From positions 1 through 18,169 of the forward strand of contig NZ_LLZG01000054.1 of assembly GCF_001509475.1 (NCBI RefSeq): DNA of 18,169 nt, given 5' to 3'. A model generated the notes under the pieces. It had not been told where the DNA came from, made no database searches, and saw nothing but the letters and a program-made list of their open reading frames with translations. The DNA comes from Streptomyces regalis (GTDB taxonomy: Bacteria; Actinomycetota; Actinomycetes; Streptomycetales; Streptomycetaceae). The position numbers and the translations under genes were made by a program. Below are positions 1 to 6,912 of the stretch, piece after piece (position 1 is the stretch's first letter; every line of letters starts with the position of its first letter).

Positions 1-2
1 GG

Positions 3-194
3 CTGGGGGAGTGCGGGGCGCCGTACGGGAGTGATCTGCGGTTGTACGCCGGGGCGGGGATACCGACGTTGCAGTTCGGACCGGGGGACATCCGGGTGGC
101 GCACAGTGCGCGGGAGCGGGTGTCGGTGGCCGAAGTGGTGGGGGTGGCGCGGACGTTGGCGGTGACGGTGTTGCGGGCGGTCGGGACCAAGTGA
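3..194 (+). CDS. M20-family metallopeptidase / deacylase, C-terminal end (5' cut by window)
   Basis: The first reading frame open from the window edge gives about 63 residues ending at TGA 192-194. It contains GAPYGSDLRLYAGAGIPT, LQFGPGD and VAHSARERVSVAEV. This matches the C-terminal part of M20 peptidases (ArgE/DapE/carboxypeptidase G2-like), where a Gly-rich stretch precedes the substrate-site motif GPG(D/E)xxxAHxxdE and a final dimer/cap helix. These enzymes are cytosolic zinc hydrolases acting on N-acyl amino acids or dipeptides. The metal ligands at the N-terminus lie outside the window, so substrate specificity cannot be given. The gene is followed at once by decayed sequence, and the final codons overlap the antisense regulator remnant. 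Confidence 0.75.
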   Translation: MGECGAPYGSDLRLYAGAGIPTLQFGPGDIRVAHSARERVSVAEVVGVARTLAVTVLRAVGTK

Positions 195-403
195 GCAAGA
201 ATCACGGCGAGGTACGCGTCCGAGTACTCCGCGTAGAGGTCGGCCAGCTGGGCCGCGAAGGCGGTGAAGAGCGGCGCGAACCGCTCCTCCATGCCCGGAT
301 CGGCCTCGACGTTGACCCGCCTGCCGTCCTGTGGGTCCTTCACTCTGCGGACCTCCTTGGCCCGCCTCGACTCCTGCGCACTGCTCGACACCGCCGCGCT
401 CAC
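195..403 (-). pseudogene. MarR-family regulator remnant (C-terminal half)
   Basis: On the minus strand this stretch reads RRVKDPQDGRRVNVEADPG, then MEERFAPLFTAFAAQLADLY and AEYSDAYLAVILAH. This is the typical wing (DPxDGRRVxVE) and C-terminal dimerisation helices of a MarR-type regulator. No N-terminal winged-helix half is present upstream, and the end runs without a stop into the peptidase gene, so only a fragment survives. It is probably the residue of a deletion. The family call rests on the wing motif and the helix pattern; a real short protein starting at the GTG near 403 cannot be excluded but is unlikely. Confidence 0.5.
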
Positions 404-411
404 GCGGGTGA

Positions 412-659
412 GTGGGCAAGCCCGGACGGCGACAATGCCTTCGTGCAACTGCAGTTCACCCGGGACAACCAGCTGGAGGACGACGGGCGGCCGACGCCCA
501 TCACCGGAACGACGACATACCTCGCACCGGACGAAGAGGGCGACCGCAGCTGCGTCGCCTACGCACCGCACCGTACGTACACCAACTCCGTCGGCGACCG
601 CGGCGGCGGCGCTGACGGCCACCGCCCTGAAGAGCATCGCCGGGCAACTGCCCCGGTGA
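412..659 (+). pseudogene. Remnant of a probable secreted protein, frameshifted
   Basis: The plus strand reads WASPDGDNAFVQLQFTRDNQ, then TTTYLAPDEEGDRSCVAYAP with coding-like third positions. Around 590-600 the sensible reading moves to another frame, giving ALTATALKSIAGQLPR and a stop at 657-659. The pattern (short beta strands, one Cys, helical tail) resembles the C-terminal part of DUF3558-like actinobacterial lipoproteins, but that assignment is weak. No signal peptide or N-terminal half is found, and the 5' side abuts the regulator remnant. I read it as a decayed 3' gene end. Nothing else is seen between it and the next gene except the leader of that gene. Confidence 0.35.
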
Positions 660-767
660 CACTCGGGTGCGTTACTCACCGTGCGTGATTCATTGCCGAA
701 TGTTTGGCTGGCGCCGAGGGGCGCCGCCCTGGGCACCCTCTCCCGAAGCAAGGAGAGAAGCGCAAGC

Positions 768-1340
768 ATGAAGATCGCGAAGAGTTGCGTGACGCGTACG
801 GCCGCTCCGGTTCTGGTCGCCGGTGTGTCGCTGGCCGCGTTCGCCGTACCCGCTGTCCCCGCCGTCGCGCAGGAAGCGCCGGGCTCCGTGGTGGACCGGG
901 TCGACGGCACTGTCCGGATCCTCGCCTTCCAGAACGTGGCGAACCGTATGAGAGTCAGCGTCGCCGTCGACGGGGCTCTGAGGGGGCATCTGATCGTCGA
1001 AGACGACGCGGACATCCTCCCGCGCCCGGGCTGCACGGCGGTGCCCGGCACCGGCGGCACCGCCGCCGACTGCGGCCTCGCCGCCGGCGTCACCCGTATC
1101 AACGCGGCGCTGGGCAACTACGGGGACAGCTTCTTCTCCACGGCCCCCATCAACACCGTCATCAACGCCGGAACCGGCGGCGACTTCGTCCGTACCGGCG
1201 GCGGCAACGACACGATCGACCTTCGCGACGGCGTGATCGGCAACGACGCGGCGGACTGCGACGGCGGCGGCAACGACACAGTGGTCGCCAACCTCCGCGA
1301 CCTGATCGCCGCGAACTGCGAGCGGCGGGTGAGGGTCTAG
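768..1340 (+). CDS. Secreted protein with RTX-like calcium-binding Gly/Asp repeats
   Basis: The 190-residue protein starts at ATG 768, preceded by AGGAGAG eight to ten bases upstream; an ORF extension to 681 lacks such a site. Residues 1-32 are a Sec signal peptide: basic MKIAKSCVTRT, a hydrophobic core, and an AxA-type cleavage site at AVA/QE. The mature part has a beta-rich region, two cysteines near PGCTAVPG and ADCGLA, then GTGGDFVRTGGGNDTIDLRDG-type residues and DGGGNDTVVANLRD. These are degenerate nonapeptides of the hemolysin-type (RTX, GGxGxDxUx) kind that bind Ca2+ in extracellular proteins. Only two or three repeats exist, so this is a small member without a recognisable enzymatic domain. 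A ggcgcc-gagg-ggcgcc inverted repeat lies in the leader near 710-725. Confidence 0.75.
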   Translation: MKIAKSCVTRTAAPVLVAGVSLAAFAVPAVPAVAQEAPGSVVDRVDGTVRILAFQNVANRMRVSVAVDGALRGHLIVEDDADILPRPGCTAVPGTGGTAADCGLAAGVTRINAALGNYGDSFFSTAPINTVINAGTGGDFVRTGGGNDTIDLRDGVIGNDAADCDGGGNDTVVANLRDLIAANCERRVRV

Positions 1341-1969
1341 CCGGTTCGGTCCGTCGTGGGCCGCGTGCGCCGGGCGTACGCGCGGGCCGCGCGGGCGCGG
1401 TCGCCGCAGCGGGTGGAACACCAGTGGCGGCGGCCGTGCCGGAGCAGGTAGCGGTTGCAGGGGGCGGAGCCGCAGGCCGTGAGGCGTTCGGCGGCGGGGG
1501 ACGTGAGCAGGTCGGCGGCGTCGGCGGCGAGGGTCGCCAGGGCGTGGTCGACGATCTCGGTGGTGGGGTGCGGGGCCGCGCGGTAGGGGCCGTTCTTCTC
1601 GTCCCACTGGAGGAGCGGGGCCGTGGGCACCCTGGTCAGCGCGTCGTTCACGGCGGCCAGGGCGGCGGGGAGAGGGGGCAGCGCCTCGACCCGCGACGCG
1701 AACAGCGCCCGGATCTGTTCCCGCAGCGAGCGCAGCTGCGCGGCGCACATGTCCCGCATACCGGCGTCGACCGGGGCGAGGCCACGGTCGGTGAGCCACC
1801 GGTTCGCCGCGGCCGGGGTGCCGAGGAGGTCGACGAACTGCCCGCCCGGCACCGCGATGACACTGTTGACGAGGGCCAGCGACGGGTACTGCTCGGCACC
1901 CGGTGCGGGCGGCAGCGGGGGCTCGACCGTCACGGTCTCCTCGGTCGCGGTCTCCTTCACGGCACTCAC
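1337..1969 (-). CDS. ABATE/CGNR zinc-finger domain protein (putative transcriptional regulator)
   Basis: The C-terminus carries ACGSAPCNRYLL followed by GRRHWCSTRCGDRARAARAY, the four-Cys CGNR zinc finger thought to bind DNA. The N-terminal 140 residues (LALVNSVI, FVDLLGTPAAANRWLTDRGL) match the ABATE stress-associated domain that usually precedes it. Such proteins are cytosolic putative one-component regulators; the ligand is unknown. The start is uncertain. GTG 1969 and GTG 1960 are reasonable, while GTG 2050 would add a low-quality 27-residue tail and sit in the hairpin that follows modC. The stop overlaps the stop of the convergent RTX-like gene by sharing CTAG. Confidence 0.75.
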   Translation of the reverse strand: MSAVKETATEETVTVEPPLPPAPGAEQYPSLALVNSVIAVPGGQFVDLLGTPAAANRWLTDRGLAPVDAGMRDMCAAQLRSLREQIRALFASRVEALPPLPAALAAVNDALTRVPTAPLLQWDEKNGPYRAAPHPTTEIVDHALATLAADAADLLTSPAAERLTACGSAPCNRYLLRHGRRHWCSTRCGDRARAARAYARRTRPTTDRTG

Positions 1970-2049
1970 GATACGGCCCGCCCTGTCATGGGGGGTCACC
2001 GCAAGATCTTCGTGAGCGGGTCGATCACCACCGGACGGACCCGGACGCA

Positions 2050-2075
2050 CACCTCGTCCCTGCCTCCACGAGGTG
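2050..2075 (-). terminator. Hairpin just after modC
   Basis: CACCTCGT (2050-2057) and ACGAGGTG (2068-2075) form an 8-bp perfect stem with a 10-base loop, three bases beyond the modC stop. There is no clear T-run, so it may be a weak terminator or mRNA 3' end stabiliser for the mod operon. Confidence 0.4.
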
Positions 2076-2077
2076 AG

Positions 2078-3178
2078 TCAGGCGGGATACGCGTGTGTCT
2101 GGGCCGCCTTGACCGTCGCCCAGACCGTGCCGCCCGGGCGGAGGTCGAGTTCGGCGGCGGCGACCGTGGTGAGGTCGGCGGCCAGGGGGAGTTCGCCGGT
2201 GAGGGCGGCGCGGATCTGGTCGCCGTGGGTTTCCAGGCCGGCCACCTCGCAGCGCCAGAGGTTGCGGGCACTGGAGCCGGTGGGTCGGTCGCGGTGGAGG
2301 GTGACCGCGCTGGGCGGGAAGGCCACGAAGGCCGGGCCGGTGAGAGCCTCCGTGGTCGTGATCGTGACGGCGGGGGCGCCGTCCAGGCGGACCGTGTGTC
2401 CCTCGGCCTGCCCCCGGTAGAGGTTGAGGCCGACCAGGTGGGCGATGTAGTCGGTGCGCGGGTGGCGGGCGATGTCGGCAGGGGTGCCCTCCTGGACGAT
2501 GCGGCCGTCCTCGATGACGACGAGATGGTCGGCCAGGACCATGGCGTCCAGGGGATCGTGCGTGACGAGTACGGCGACCGCCTCGAAGTCCGCCAGATGG
2601 TGCCGGAGTTGGGCGCGTACGTCGAGGCGGGTGCGGGCGTCGAGGGCGGCGAGGGGTTCGTCGAGGAGGAGCAGACGGGGGTGGGTGGCCAGGGCGCGGG
2701 CGAGGGCGACGCGCTGGGCCTGGCCGCCGGAGAGGCGGCGCGGCTTGGCACCGGCGTGGGCGGCGAGACTCATCCGCTCCAGCCACTCGGCGGCCTGGGC
2801 GCGAGCCTGCGCCTTGGTGGCGCCGTGGCAGCGCGGCCCGAAGGCCACGTTGTCCAGCGCGGTCAGGTGAGGGAAGAGCAGGTAGTCCTGGAAGACGACG
2901 CCGACCGGGCGGGACTCCGGCGGCGTGCGGTCCAACTCCGCACCGTCCAGCCGTAGATGACCGTCGGTGAGCGGGACGAGGCCGGCGAGGGCGCGCAGGG
3001 CGGTCGTCTTGCCGGCGCCGTTCGGGCCGAGGAGCGCAACCACGTCACCGGGGGACGCGGTCAGCGCCACGTCGAGGCGGAAGGAGCCGCGCTCGACCAC
3101 CAGCCGGGCGTCGAGGCCCTCACCGGCCCGGCCGGGTGCGCCGACGGTGTCCTGGGCGGTCTTCTCGATGCCGGTCAT
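2078..3178 (-). CDS. modC: Molybdate ABC transporter ATP-binding protein ModC
   Basis: This 366-residue ATPase energises molybdate import. It has Walker A GPNGAGKTT (residues 51-59), Q-loop VVFQDY (about 94-99), signature LSGGQAQR (149-156), Walker B LLLLDEP (169-175), D-loop ALD and switch His in VLVTHD (207). After residue about 240 a TOBE-like domain follows (VRLDGAPAVTIT, VAFPPSAVTLH, EVAGLETHGDQIRAAL), as in ModC/CysA-type subunits that sense the oxyanion. The ATG overlaps the end of modB (ATGA, 3175-3178), so translation is coupled. It is the last gene of the mod operon. CysA-like sulfate specificity is an alternative, but adjacent ModA/ModB and the Mop protein favour molybdate. Confidence 0.93.
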   Translation of the reverse strand: MTGIEKTAQDTVGAPGRAGEGLDARLVVERGSFRLDVALTASPGDVVALLGPNGAGKTTALRALAGLVPLTDGHLRLDGAELDRTPPESRPVGVVFQDYLLFPHLTALDNVAFGPRCHGATKAQARAQAAEWLERMSLAAHAGAKPRRLSGGQAQRVALARALATHPRLLLLDEPLAALDARTRLDVRAQLRHHLADFEAVAVLVTHDPLDAMVLADHLVVIEDGRIVQEGTPADIARHPRTDYIAHLVGLNLYRGQAEGHTVRLDGAPAVTITTTEALTGPAFVAFPPSAVTLHRDRPTGSSARNLWRCEVAGLETHGDQIRAALTGELPLAADLTTVAAAELDLRPGGTVWATVKAAQTHAYPA

Positions 3179-4071
3179 GAGGCGGTCATCCAGCGATCAC
3201 GCAGTCCCGCCAGGACCGCGACGGACACGGCCAGCAGGACGAGGCTGAGGGCGATCGCGGCCTCCGGGTCGCTCTGCAACGCCAGGTACACGGCGAGCGG
3301 CATGGTCTGCGTACGCCCGGGGAAGTTGCCGGCGAAGGTGATGGTCGCGCCGAACTCGCCGAGCGCCCGGGCCCAGGCCAGTACGGCACCGGCCGCGATG
3401 CCGGGCGCGATGAGCGGCAGCGTGACCCGGCGGAACGCGGTGAAGCGGGAGGCGCCCAGGGTGGTGGCGGCCTCCTCGTAGCGCGGGTCGGCGGCCCGCA
3501 GGGTGCCCTCCACGCTGATCACGAGGAACGGCATGGCGACGAACGCCTCCGCCACGACCACACCCGCCGTCGTGAAGGGCAACGTCACCCCGAACCAGTC
3601 GTCCAGCCACCGCCCCACCACCCCGTTGCGGCCGAGCGCCATCAGCAGCGCCACACCGCCCACCACCGGCGGCAGCACGAGCGGGAGCGTGACGAGGGCC
3701 CGTACGAGACCACGCCCCCGGAACTCCACCCGGGCCAGCAGCCAGGCCAGCGGCACCCCGATCACCAGGCTCACCACGGTCGCCGCCGTCGCGCAGACCA
3801 GCGACAACTGGAGCGCCTGCCACACCTCCGTGCTGGTCAGCAGGTCCGGCATGCTCCGCCACGGGGCCCGGATCAGCAGCGCCACGAGCGGGAGGACCAG
3901 GAACGCCAGGCCGATCAGCGCGGGCAGGAGGAGCGGCAGCGGGGCGCCCCCGCGGAGGCGGACGCGGCGGCGCCGCCGGCCACCGGTCAGGGTGTCCGCG
4001 GCGCCGGCCTTGTCCGGGGAGGGACGGGACGGGGAGGGACGGGACGGTGAGGGGGAGGACGGGGAAGTCAC
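3175..4071 (-). CDS. modB: Molybdate ABC transporter permease ModB
   Basis: The 298-residue inner-membrane permease has a Ser/Pro-rich basic cytoplasmic N-terminus (about 45 residues), then at least five hydrophobic segments starting at LPLLLPALIGLAFLVLPLVA. The conserved cytoplasmic EAA loop that docks to the ATPase is visible as YEEAATTLGASRFTAFRRVT followed by LP at about residues 195-217. The family-typical RALGEFGATITFAGNFPG sits near residue 240, strongly typical of ModB. It overlaps modA upstream and modC downstream by 4 bp each, indicating one translationally coupled operon. The TM helices form the translocation channel for molybdate delivered by ModA. Confidence 0.93.
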   Translation of the reverse strand: MTSPSSPSPSRPSPSRPSPDKAGAADTLTGGRRRRRVRLRGGAPLPLLLPALIGLAFLVLPLVALLIRAPWRSMPDLLTSTEVWQALQLSLVCATAATVVSLVIGVPLAWLLARVEFRGRGLVRALVTLPLVLPPVVGGVALLMALGRNGVVGRWLDDWFGVTLPFTTAGVVVAEAFVAMPFLVISVEGTLRAADPRYEEAATTLGASRFTAFRRVTLPLIAPGIAAGAVLAWARALGEFGATITFAGNFPGRTQTMPLAVYLALQSDPEAAIALSLVLLAVSVAVLAGLRDRWMTAS

Positions 4072-4895
4072 GGCTTGAGGAACCCGGCCGCGTTCAGGAC
4101 CTTCTGGCCCTCGGCGGACCGCACCAGCGCCATGAACGCCTCGGCGGCCTCGGCGTTCGGCGCGTCCTTGAGCAGGGTGATCGGGTAGTCGTTGATGGCG
4201 TCGGCCGACTCGGGGAAGTCCACGCCCTCCACCTTGTCACCCGCGGCCTGCACATCGGTCTTGTAGACGACCGCGGCGTCGGCCTCCTTCAGCACCACCT
4301 TGTTGAGGGCGGCCTTGACGTCCTCCTCGTAGGAGACCGGGGTGAGCTTCAACTTGCTTGCGTCCAGGGCCTTGTGGGCCGCGGCGCCGCACGGCACCGC
4401 CTCGTCGCACAGCACGACCTTCAGGTCGGAGTCGGTGAGGTCCTTCAGCGAGGCGACCTTGTCGGGGTTGCCGGGCAGAGTGGCGATCTCCAGCTGGTTG
4501 CGCACGAAGGTGGCCGGCGTGCCGGAGGCGTTCCCGGCCTCGGTGACGATCTTCATCGTCTTGGGGCTGGCCGAGGCGAACACGTCCGCCGGGGCGCCGC
4601 CGGTGATGCTCGCGGCGAGCGCGTCACTGCCGCCGAAGCTGAAGGTCACCTCAGTGCCCGGGTGCGCCTTCTCGAACTCCTTGCCCAGCGTCGTGAAGCT
4701 CTCCTTCAGCGAGGCGGCGGCGAAGACGGTCACCTCTCCGGACAACTTGCCCGAGGCGGACGCCGACGGCGAGGAGTCCGACTTGGCCGACGAGGAGTCG
4801 TCCGAGGACGAGCAGGCGCTCAGTGCCAGCAGGGCTACGACACCTGCGCCGGTCACCTGCAGCGTCCGACGGGTTCGGCGCACGGATCGGGTCAT
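4068..4895 (-). CDS. modA: Molybdate-binding lipoprotein ModA
   Basis: This is the extracytoplasmic solute-binding component. From ATG 4895 (275 residues) it begins MTRSVRRTRRTLQVTGAGVV and continues ALLALSAC, a lipoprotein signal with lipobox LSAC and lipidated Cys28. The mature part has VFAAASLKESFTTLGKEFEK, FSFGGSDALAASI and GAPADVFASAS, the oxyanion-binding Ser/Ala motifs of ModA. It ends near EAFMALVRSAEGQKVLNAAG. The frame stays open to 5078, but the signal peptide only makes sense from 4895, which has GAGGGAG about ten bases upstream. Its last bases overlap modB. A duplicated 21-bp block precedes the start. Confidence 0.93.
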   Translation of the reverse strand: MTRSVRRTRRTLQVTGAGVVALLALSACSSSDDSSSAKSDSSPSASASGKLSGEVTVFAAASLKESFTTLGKEFEKAHPGTEVTFSFGGSDALAASITGGAPADVFASASPKTMKIVTEAGNASGTPATFVRNQLEIATLPGNPDKVASLKDLTDSDLKVVLCDEAVPCGAAAHKALDASKLKLTPVSYEEDVKAALNKVVLKEADAAVVYKTDVQAAGDKVEGVDFPESADAINDYPITLLKDAPNAEAAEAFMALVRSAEGQKVLNAAGFLKP

Positions 4896-4904
4896 CACGG
4901 GTCC

Positions 4905-4950
4905 ACTCCCTCTGGTCCTGAACGGACTCCCTCTGGTCCTCAGCGGACTC
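4905..4950. repeat. 21-bp tandem duplication in the modA leader
   Basis: ACTCCCTCTGGTCCT followed by GAACGG (4905-4925) is repeated at 4926-4946 with CAGCGG, differing at two positions, then a partial third unit begins at 4947. On the modA-coding strand each unit contains AGAGGGAG, the modA Shine-Dalgarno sequence, so the ribosome-binding region itself has been duplicated. Confidence 0.8.
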
Positions 4951-4964
4951 GGCTGCATGCGCAG

Positions 4965-4970
4965 ATCATA
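4965..4970 (-). promoter_or_regulatory. Possible -10 element upstream of modA
   Basis: On the minus strand TATGAT lies 70 bases upstream of the modA start in an otherwise GC-rich leader. No convincing -35 box is seen at 16-18 bp spacing, so this is only a suggestion that modABC has its own promoter. Confidence 0.25.
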
Positions 4971-5019
4971 CTTCCGCAAGTGCGAGGGGAAAGTCTCCTG
5001 TCGCATCGCATGAGCCGGA

Positions 5020-5235
5020 TCATCCATCGGCTGGCATGGCATGTGCGTTTGTACGGGACGGGCCTTCGGTACGGTCACTGGTGGCGCATGCGAAGGCGAC
5101 CTGTGCCTGGTGCCGGGGCCAGGCGAGAAGGTCGGGCACCGTCAGCCGGGCCGGGCGGGCCAGACCGCCGGCGTGTACTCGTACTCGTACTCGGTCACCC
5201 AGGGGGCCGTGGAGACGCCCGTCCGGACCGTTCAG
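5020..5235 (-). pseudogene. Remnant of a molybdopterin-dependent oxidoreductase
   Basis: A minus-strand frame beginning inside the stop of the Mop gene reads LNGPDGRLHGPL, then RPARLTVPDLLAWPRHQAQV and AFACATSDR, ending at TGA 5020-5022. The pattern (beta strand, LTxxDLxAxP, VxFxCATSG) is the N-terminal part of the sulfite-oxidase-like molybdopterin fold; small proteins of this kind are common next to mod genes in actinobacteria. Only about 70 of the usual roughly 200 residues are left: the cofactor-pocket remainder is missing after ATS. A (GTACTC)3 tandem at 5175-5192 encodes the odd RVRVRV. No good start exists. The family call is by motif memory and is moderate only. Confidence 0.45.
5175..5192. 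repeat. Hexanucleotide tandem (GTACTC)3
   Basis: Three exact copies of GTACTC, GAGTAC on the minus strand. They lie within the molybdopterin-oxidoreductase remnant and may have arisen by slippage after the gene lost its function. Confidence 0.8.
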
Positions 5236-5627
5236 ACGCGGTCGATGTGCACGTTCGTCGACTTCACCCGGGCGGTGGCCTCCATGCCGACCTCCAGCCC
5301 CAACTCCTCCACGGCCTCCCGCGTGAGCAGCGACACCAGTCGATGCGGACCGGCCTGGATCTCCACCTGCGCCGCCACGTCACCGAGCTTGATCGCGGTG
5401 ACGATGCCGGGGAACGCGTTGCGGACCGATGTGTAGGAGGCGTCTTCCTCCCCACTCCCGCCCTTGGCGAGCTCCACGGAGAAGGCGGCAAGATCCTTGC
5501 CGTCGATGAGCCGCTTGCCACCCTCGTCGCGATGGGTCGCCACCCGGCCCGCGTCCGCCCATCTCCGCGCGGTGTCCGGACTCACGCCGAGCAGTCGCGC
5601 CGCCTGGCCGATCGTGTATGACTGCAT
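5232..5627 (-). CDS. HTH plus Mop/TOBE-domain molybdate-responsive protein
   Basis: From ATG 5627 this is a 131-residue protein; TTG 5636 would add only three residues. Residues 3-50 (SYTIGQAARLLGVSPDTARR, WADAGRV, KRLIDGKDLAAF) are a MerR/excisionase-like helix-turn-helix. Residues about 68-130 (SVRNAFPGIVTAIKLGDVAA, VEIQAG, LVSLLTREAVEELGLEVG, ARVKSTNVHI) are a Mop (TOBE) molybdate-binding domain ending in the characteristic KSTNVHI. This HTH-Mop architecture occurs beside mod operons and is taken as a molybdate-dependent regulator or molybdate store, functionally analogous to ModE. It lies upstream in the same orientation as modABC. No good Shine-Dalgarno is seen, so a leaderless transcript is possible. 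Confidence 0.85.
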   Translation of the reverse strand: MQSYTIGQAARLLGVSPDTARRWADAGRVATHRDEGGKRLIDGKDLAAFSVELAKGGSGEEDASYTSVRNAFPGIVTAIKLGDVAAQVEIQAGPHRLVSLLTREAVEELGLEVGMEATARVKSTNVHIDRV

Positions 5628-5689
5628 GGGCGACAAGATAGGCCAGGAGTACGGCGGTGAGGCCTACCGGGCAGGGGAGGAGACGCGGG

Positions 5690-5852
5690 ACGCGGGCCGG
5701 ACGGCGGGGACGGTGGCGGCCCCCGCTCTCCTGCCGCACCTGCGCCAGCAGCCCCGCTTCCAGCAGCCGGTCGCACTGTGCGTACACCTGCGCGTGCGGC
5801 ACCGACCAGAACTGCGCCACGGTCAGGAGGTCGTCAACCGCACGTCAGTCAT
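5690..5852 (-). pseudogene. PadR-like regulator remnant
   Basis: From about 5835 the minus strand reads DDLLTVAQFWSVPHAQVYAQ then CDRLLEAGLLAQVRQESGG. This is the recognition-helix and wing region of PadR-type winged-helix regulators (FWxxxxxQVYxxxxRLxxAGLL). The ATG at 5852 (MTDVRL) is in a different frame, so a one-base shift separates the possible start from the body, and the sequence after the wing becomes Arg/Pro-rich without a recognisable C-terminal domain. Upstream of it, 5853-6148 contains no gene, only inverted repeats noted separately. Confidence 0.4.
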
Positions 5853-5979
5853 GGGGGGACCGTATCGCCAGGGATACGACGGCGGCATACGGCAGCGGGC
5901 CACGGTCGGCGACCGTCGGGTGAGAGACCCCACAAGCGGGTCGATCGGTGGCGCGCGGGCGCCGAGCGGGCTATCTTCG

Positions 5980-6009
5980 AGAGGTAGAGCGACCGGTCTT
6001 CCTACCTCT
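5980..6009. repeat. Inverted repeat AGAGGTAG-N14-CTACCTCT
   Basis: AGAGGTAG at 5980-5987 is exactly inverted as CTACCTCT at 6002-6009 with a 14-base spacer. It is a possible operator or hairpin in the gene-free stretch between the PadR remnant and the tetR gene. No gene is identified in 5853-6148. Confidence 0.5.
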
Positions 6010-6148
6010 TCAGGAACGGCCATTCGGCCGCGTGGTCAGGGCTGCCTTCGGGCGAAGAACGGCCACTGGCCCCCGGTGTACGTCGAACAGAGATCAAAAG
6101 GTTCCATGAAACCAATCCGCGCCCCGGCCTGGCCGGGGCCCCGCACAA

Positions 6149-6168
6149 GGCCGCTGTTTTGCGCGGCC
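6149..6168 (-). terminator. Terminator-like hairpin after tetR-type gene
   Basis: GGCCGC (6149-6154) pairs with GCGGCC (6163-6168) around an 8-base A/T-containing loop. On the minus strand it follows the TetR stop by about ten bases and is followed by TTGTG. A second GC-rich hairpin (GCCCCGG/CCGGGGC, 6121-6139) lies next to it. Confidence 0.5.
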
Positions 6169-6177
6169 CAGCCGGGG

Positions 6178-6786
6178 TCAGCTCCCGGAGCGAATGAGCC
6201 GGACCGCGTCCAGCAGGGTCTTGTGGGCGGCCGTCGAGTCGTCCAGGTAACCGGCGGCCATCGCGCCGTCGTACAGCATCAGCAGGGCACCGGCGGCCGA
6301 CTCCGGCTCGGCGTGACCGACCCCGGTGAGCAGTTCCTGGAAGAGGGTGCGGATCCAGTCCCGGTGGGACGCCACCAGACTCCGCACCGGATGGTCGGCG
6401 TCCGGGTACTCGGCGGCCGCGTTCAGGAACGGCGATCCGCGAAAGCCGCGCTCGCGGGCGTGCTCGGCGATCGCCTCGAAGATCAGGTCGATCGCCTCCG
6501 CGGGCGGGTGCCCGGCGGCCAGCGGTTCGGCCACCCCCTTGTAGTAGGCGTCCTTGGTCAGCAGATAGGCCACGACCAGGTCGTCCTTGGCGGCGAAGTG
6601 CCGGTAGAAGGTCGCCTTCGTCACCCCGGCCTCGGCGATCAGCCGCTCCACGCCGATCGCGCGGACACCCTCGTAATAGAACAGGCGTGACGCGGCCCGG
6701 ACCAGGCGTTCGCGGGGCGGCAGCTCTCCCTCCTCCTTGGTCCGTTGACGCGTGGTGTCGGTGGTCTTCTGCCCGCTGATGCTCAC
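6178..6786 (-). CDS. TetR-family transcriptional regulator
   Basis: This is a 202-residue repressor-type protein. After a polar N-terminal tail it has the TetR HTH: RERLVRAASRLFYYEGVRAI, then GVERLIAEAGVTKATFYRHF and AAKDDLV (residues about 29-75). The C-terminal helical domain (GSPFLNAAAEYPDADHPV, ESAAGALLMLYDGAMAAGYL) resembles the TetR_C domain of AcrR-like regulators that bind hydrophobic ligands. GTG 6786 is chosen because the frame upstream is a long shadow without family sequence; the GGGGA just upstream is closer than ideal. It is divergently transcribed from the SDR gene with a 126-bp shared intergenic region, so it most likely represses that gene and itself. Confidence 0.88.
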   Translation of the reverse strand: MSISGQKTTDTTRQRTKEEGELPPRERLVRAASRLFYYEGVRAIGVERLIAEAGVTKATFYRHFAAKDDLVVAYLLTKDAYYKGVAEPLAAGHPPAEAIDLIFEAIAEHARERGFRGSPFLNAAAEYPDADHPVRSLVASHRDWIRTLFQELLTGVGHAEPESAAGALLMLYDGAMAAGYLDDSTAAHKTLLDAVRLIRSGS

Positions 6787-6830
6787 TTCCCCATTGTGCC
6801 TTCGGCCTGGCCTTGAGCGGCCCGCCCCCC

Positions 6831-6876
6831 GTACGGCCCCCATGAGGAGGGCCGCCCCCCCTGTCACGTACGGCCC
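6831..6876. promoter_or_regulatory. Repeated CGTACGGCCC in the tetR-SDR intergenic region
   Basis: CGTACGGCCC occurs at about 6831 and again at about 6867, as direct repeats whose cores (CGTACG) are palindromic, between the divergent TetR and SDR genes. It could be the TetR operator. This is inferred from position only. Confidence 0.3.
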
Positions 6877-6912
6877 GCAGCAACGTGGCCGTTCTCGAAA
6901 GGCTTGAACACC

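Noticed and set aside
690..1799. Long minus-strand ORF (369 codons) over the RTX-like and CGNR genes
   Set aside because: Arg/Pro/Gly-rich shadow frame; the genes on the other frames have signal peptide, repeats and zinc-finger motifs.
704..2956. 750-codon plus-strand ORF
   Set aside because: Low-complexity shadow crossing the CGNR and modC genes; GC-rich DNA leaves such frames open by chance.
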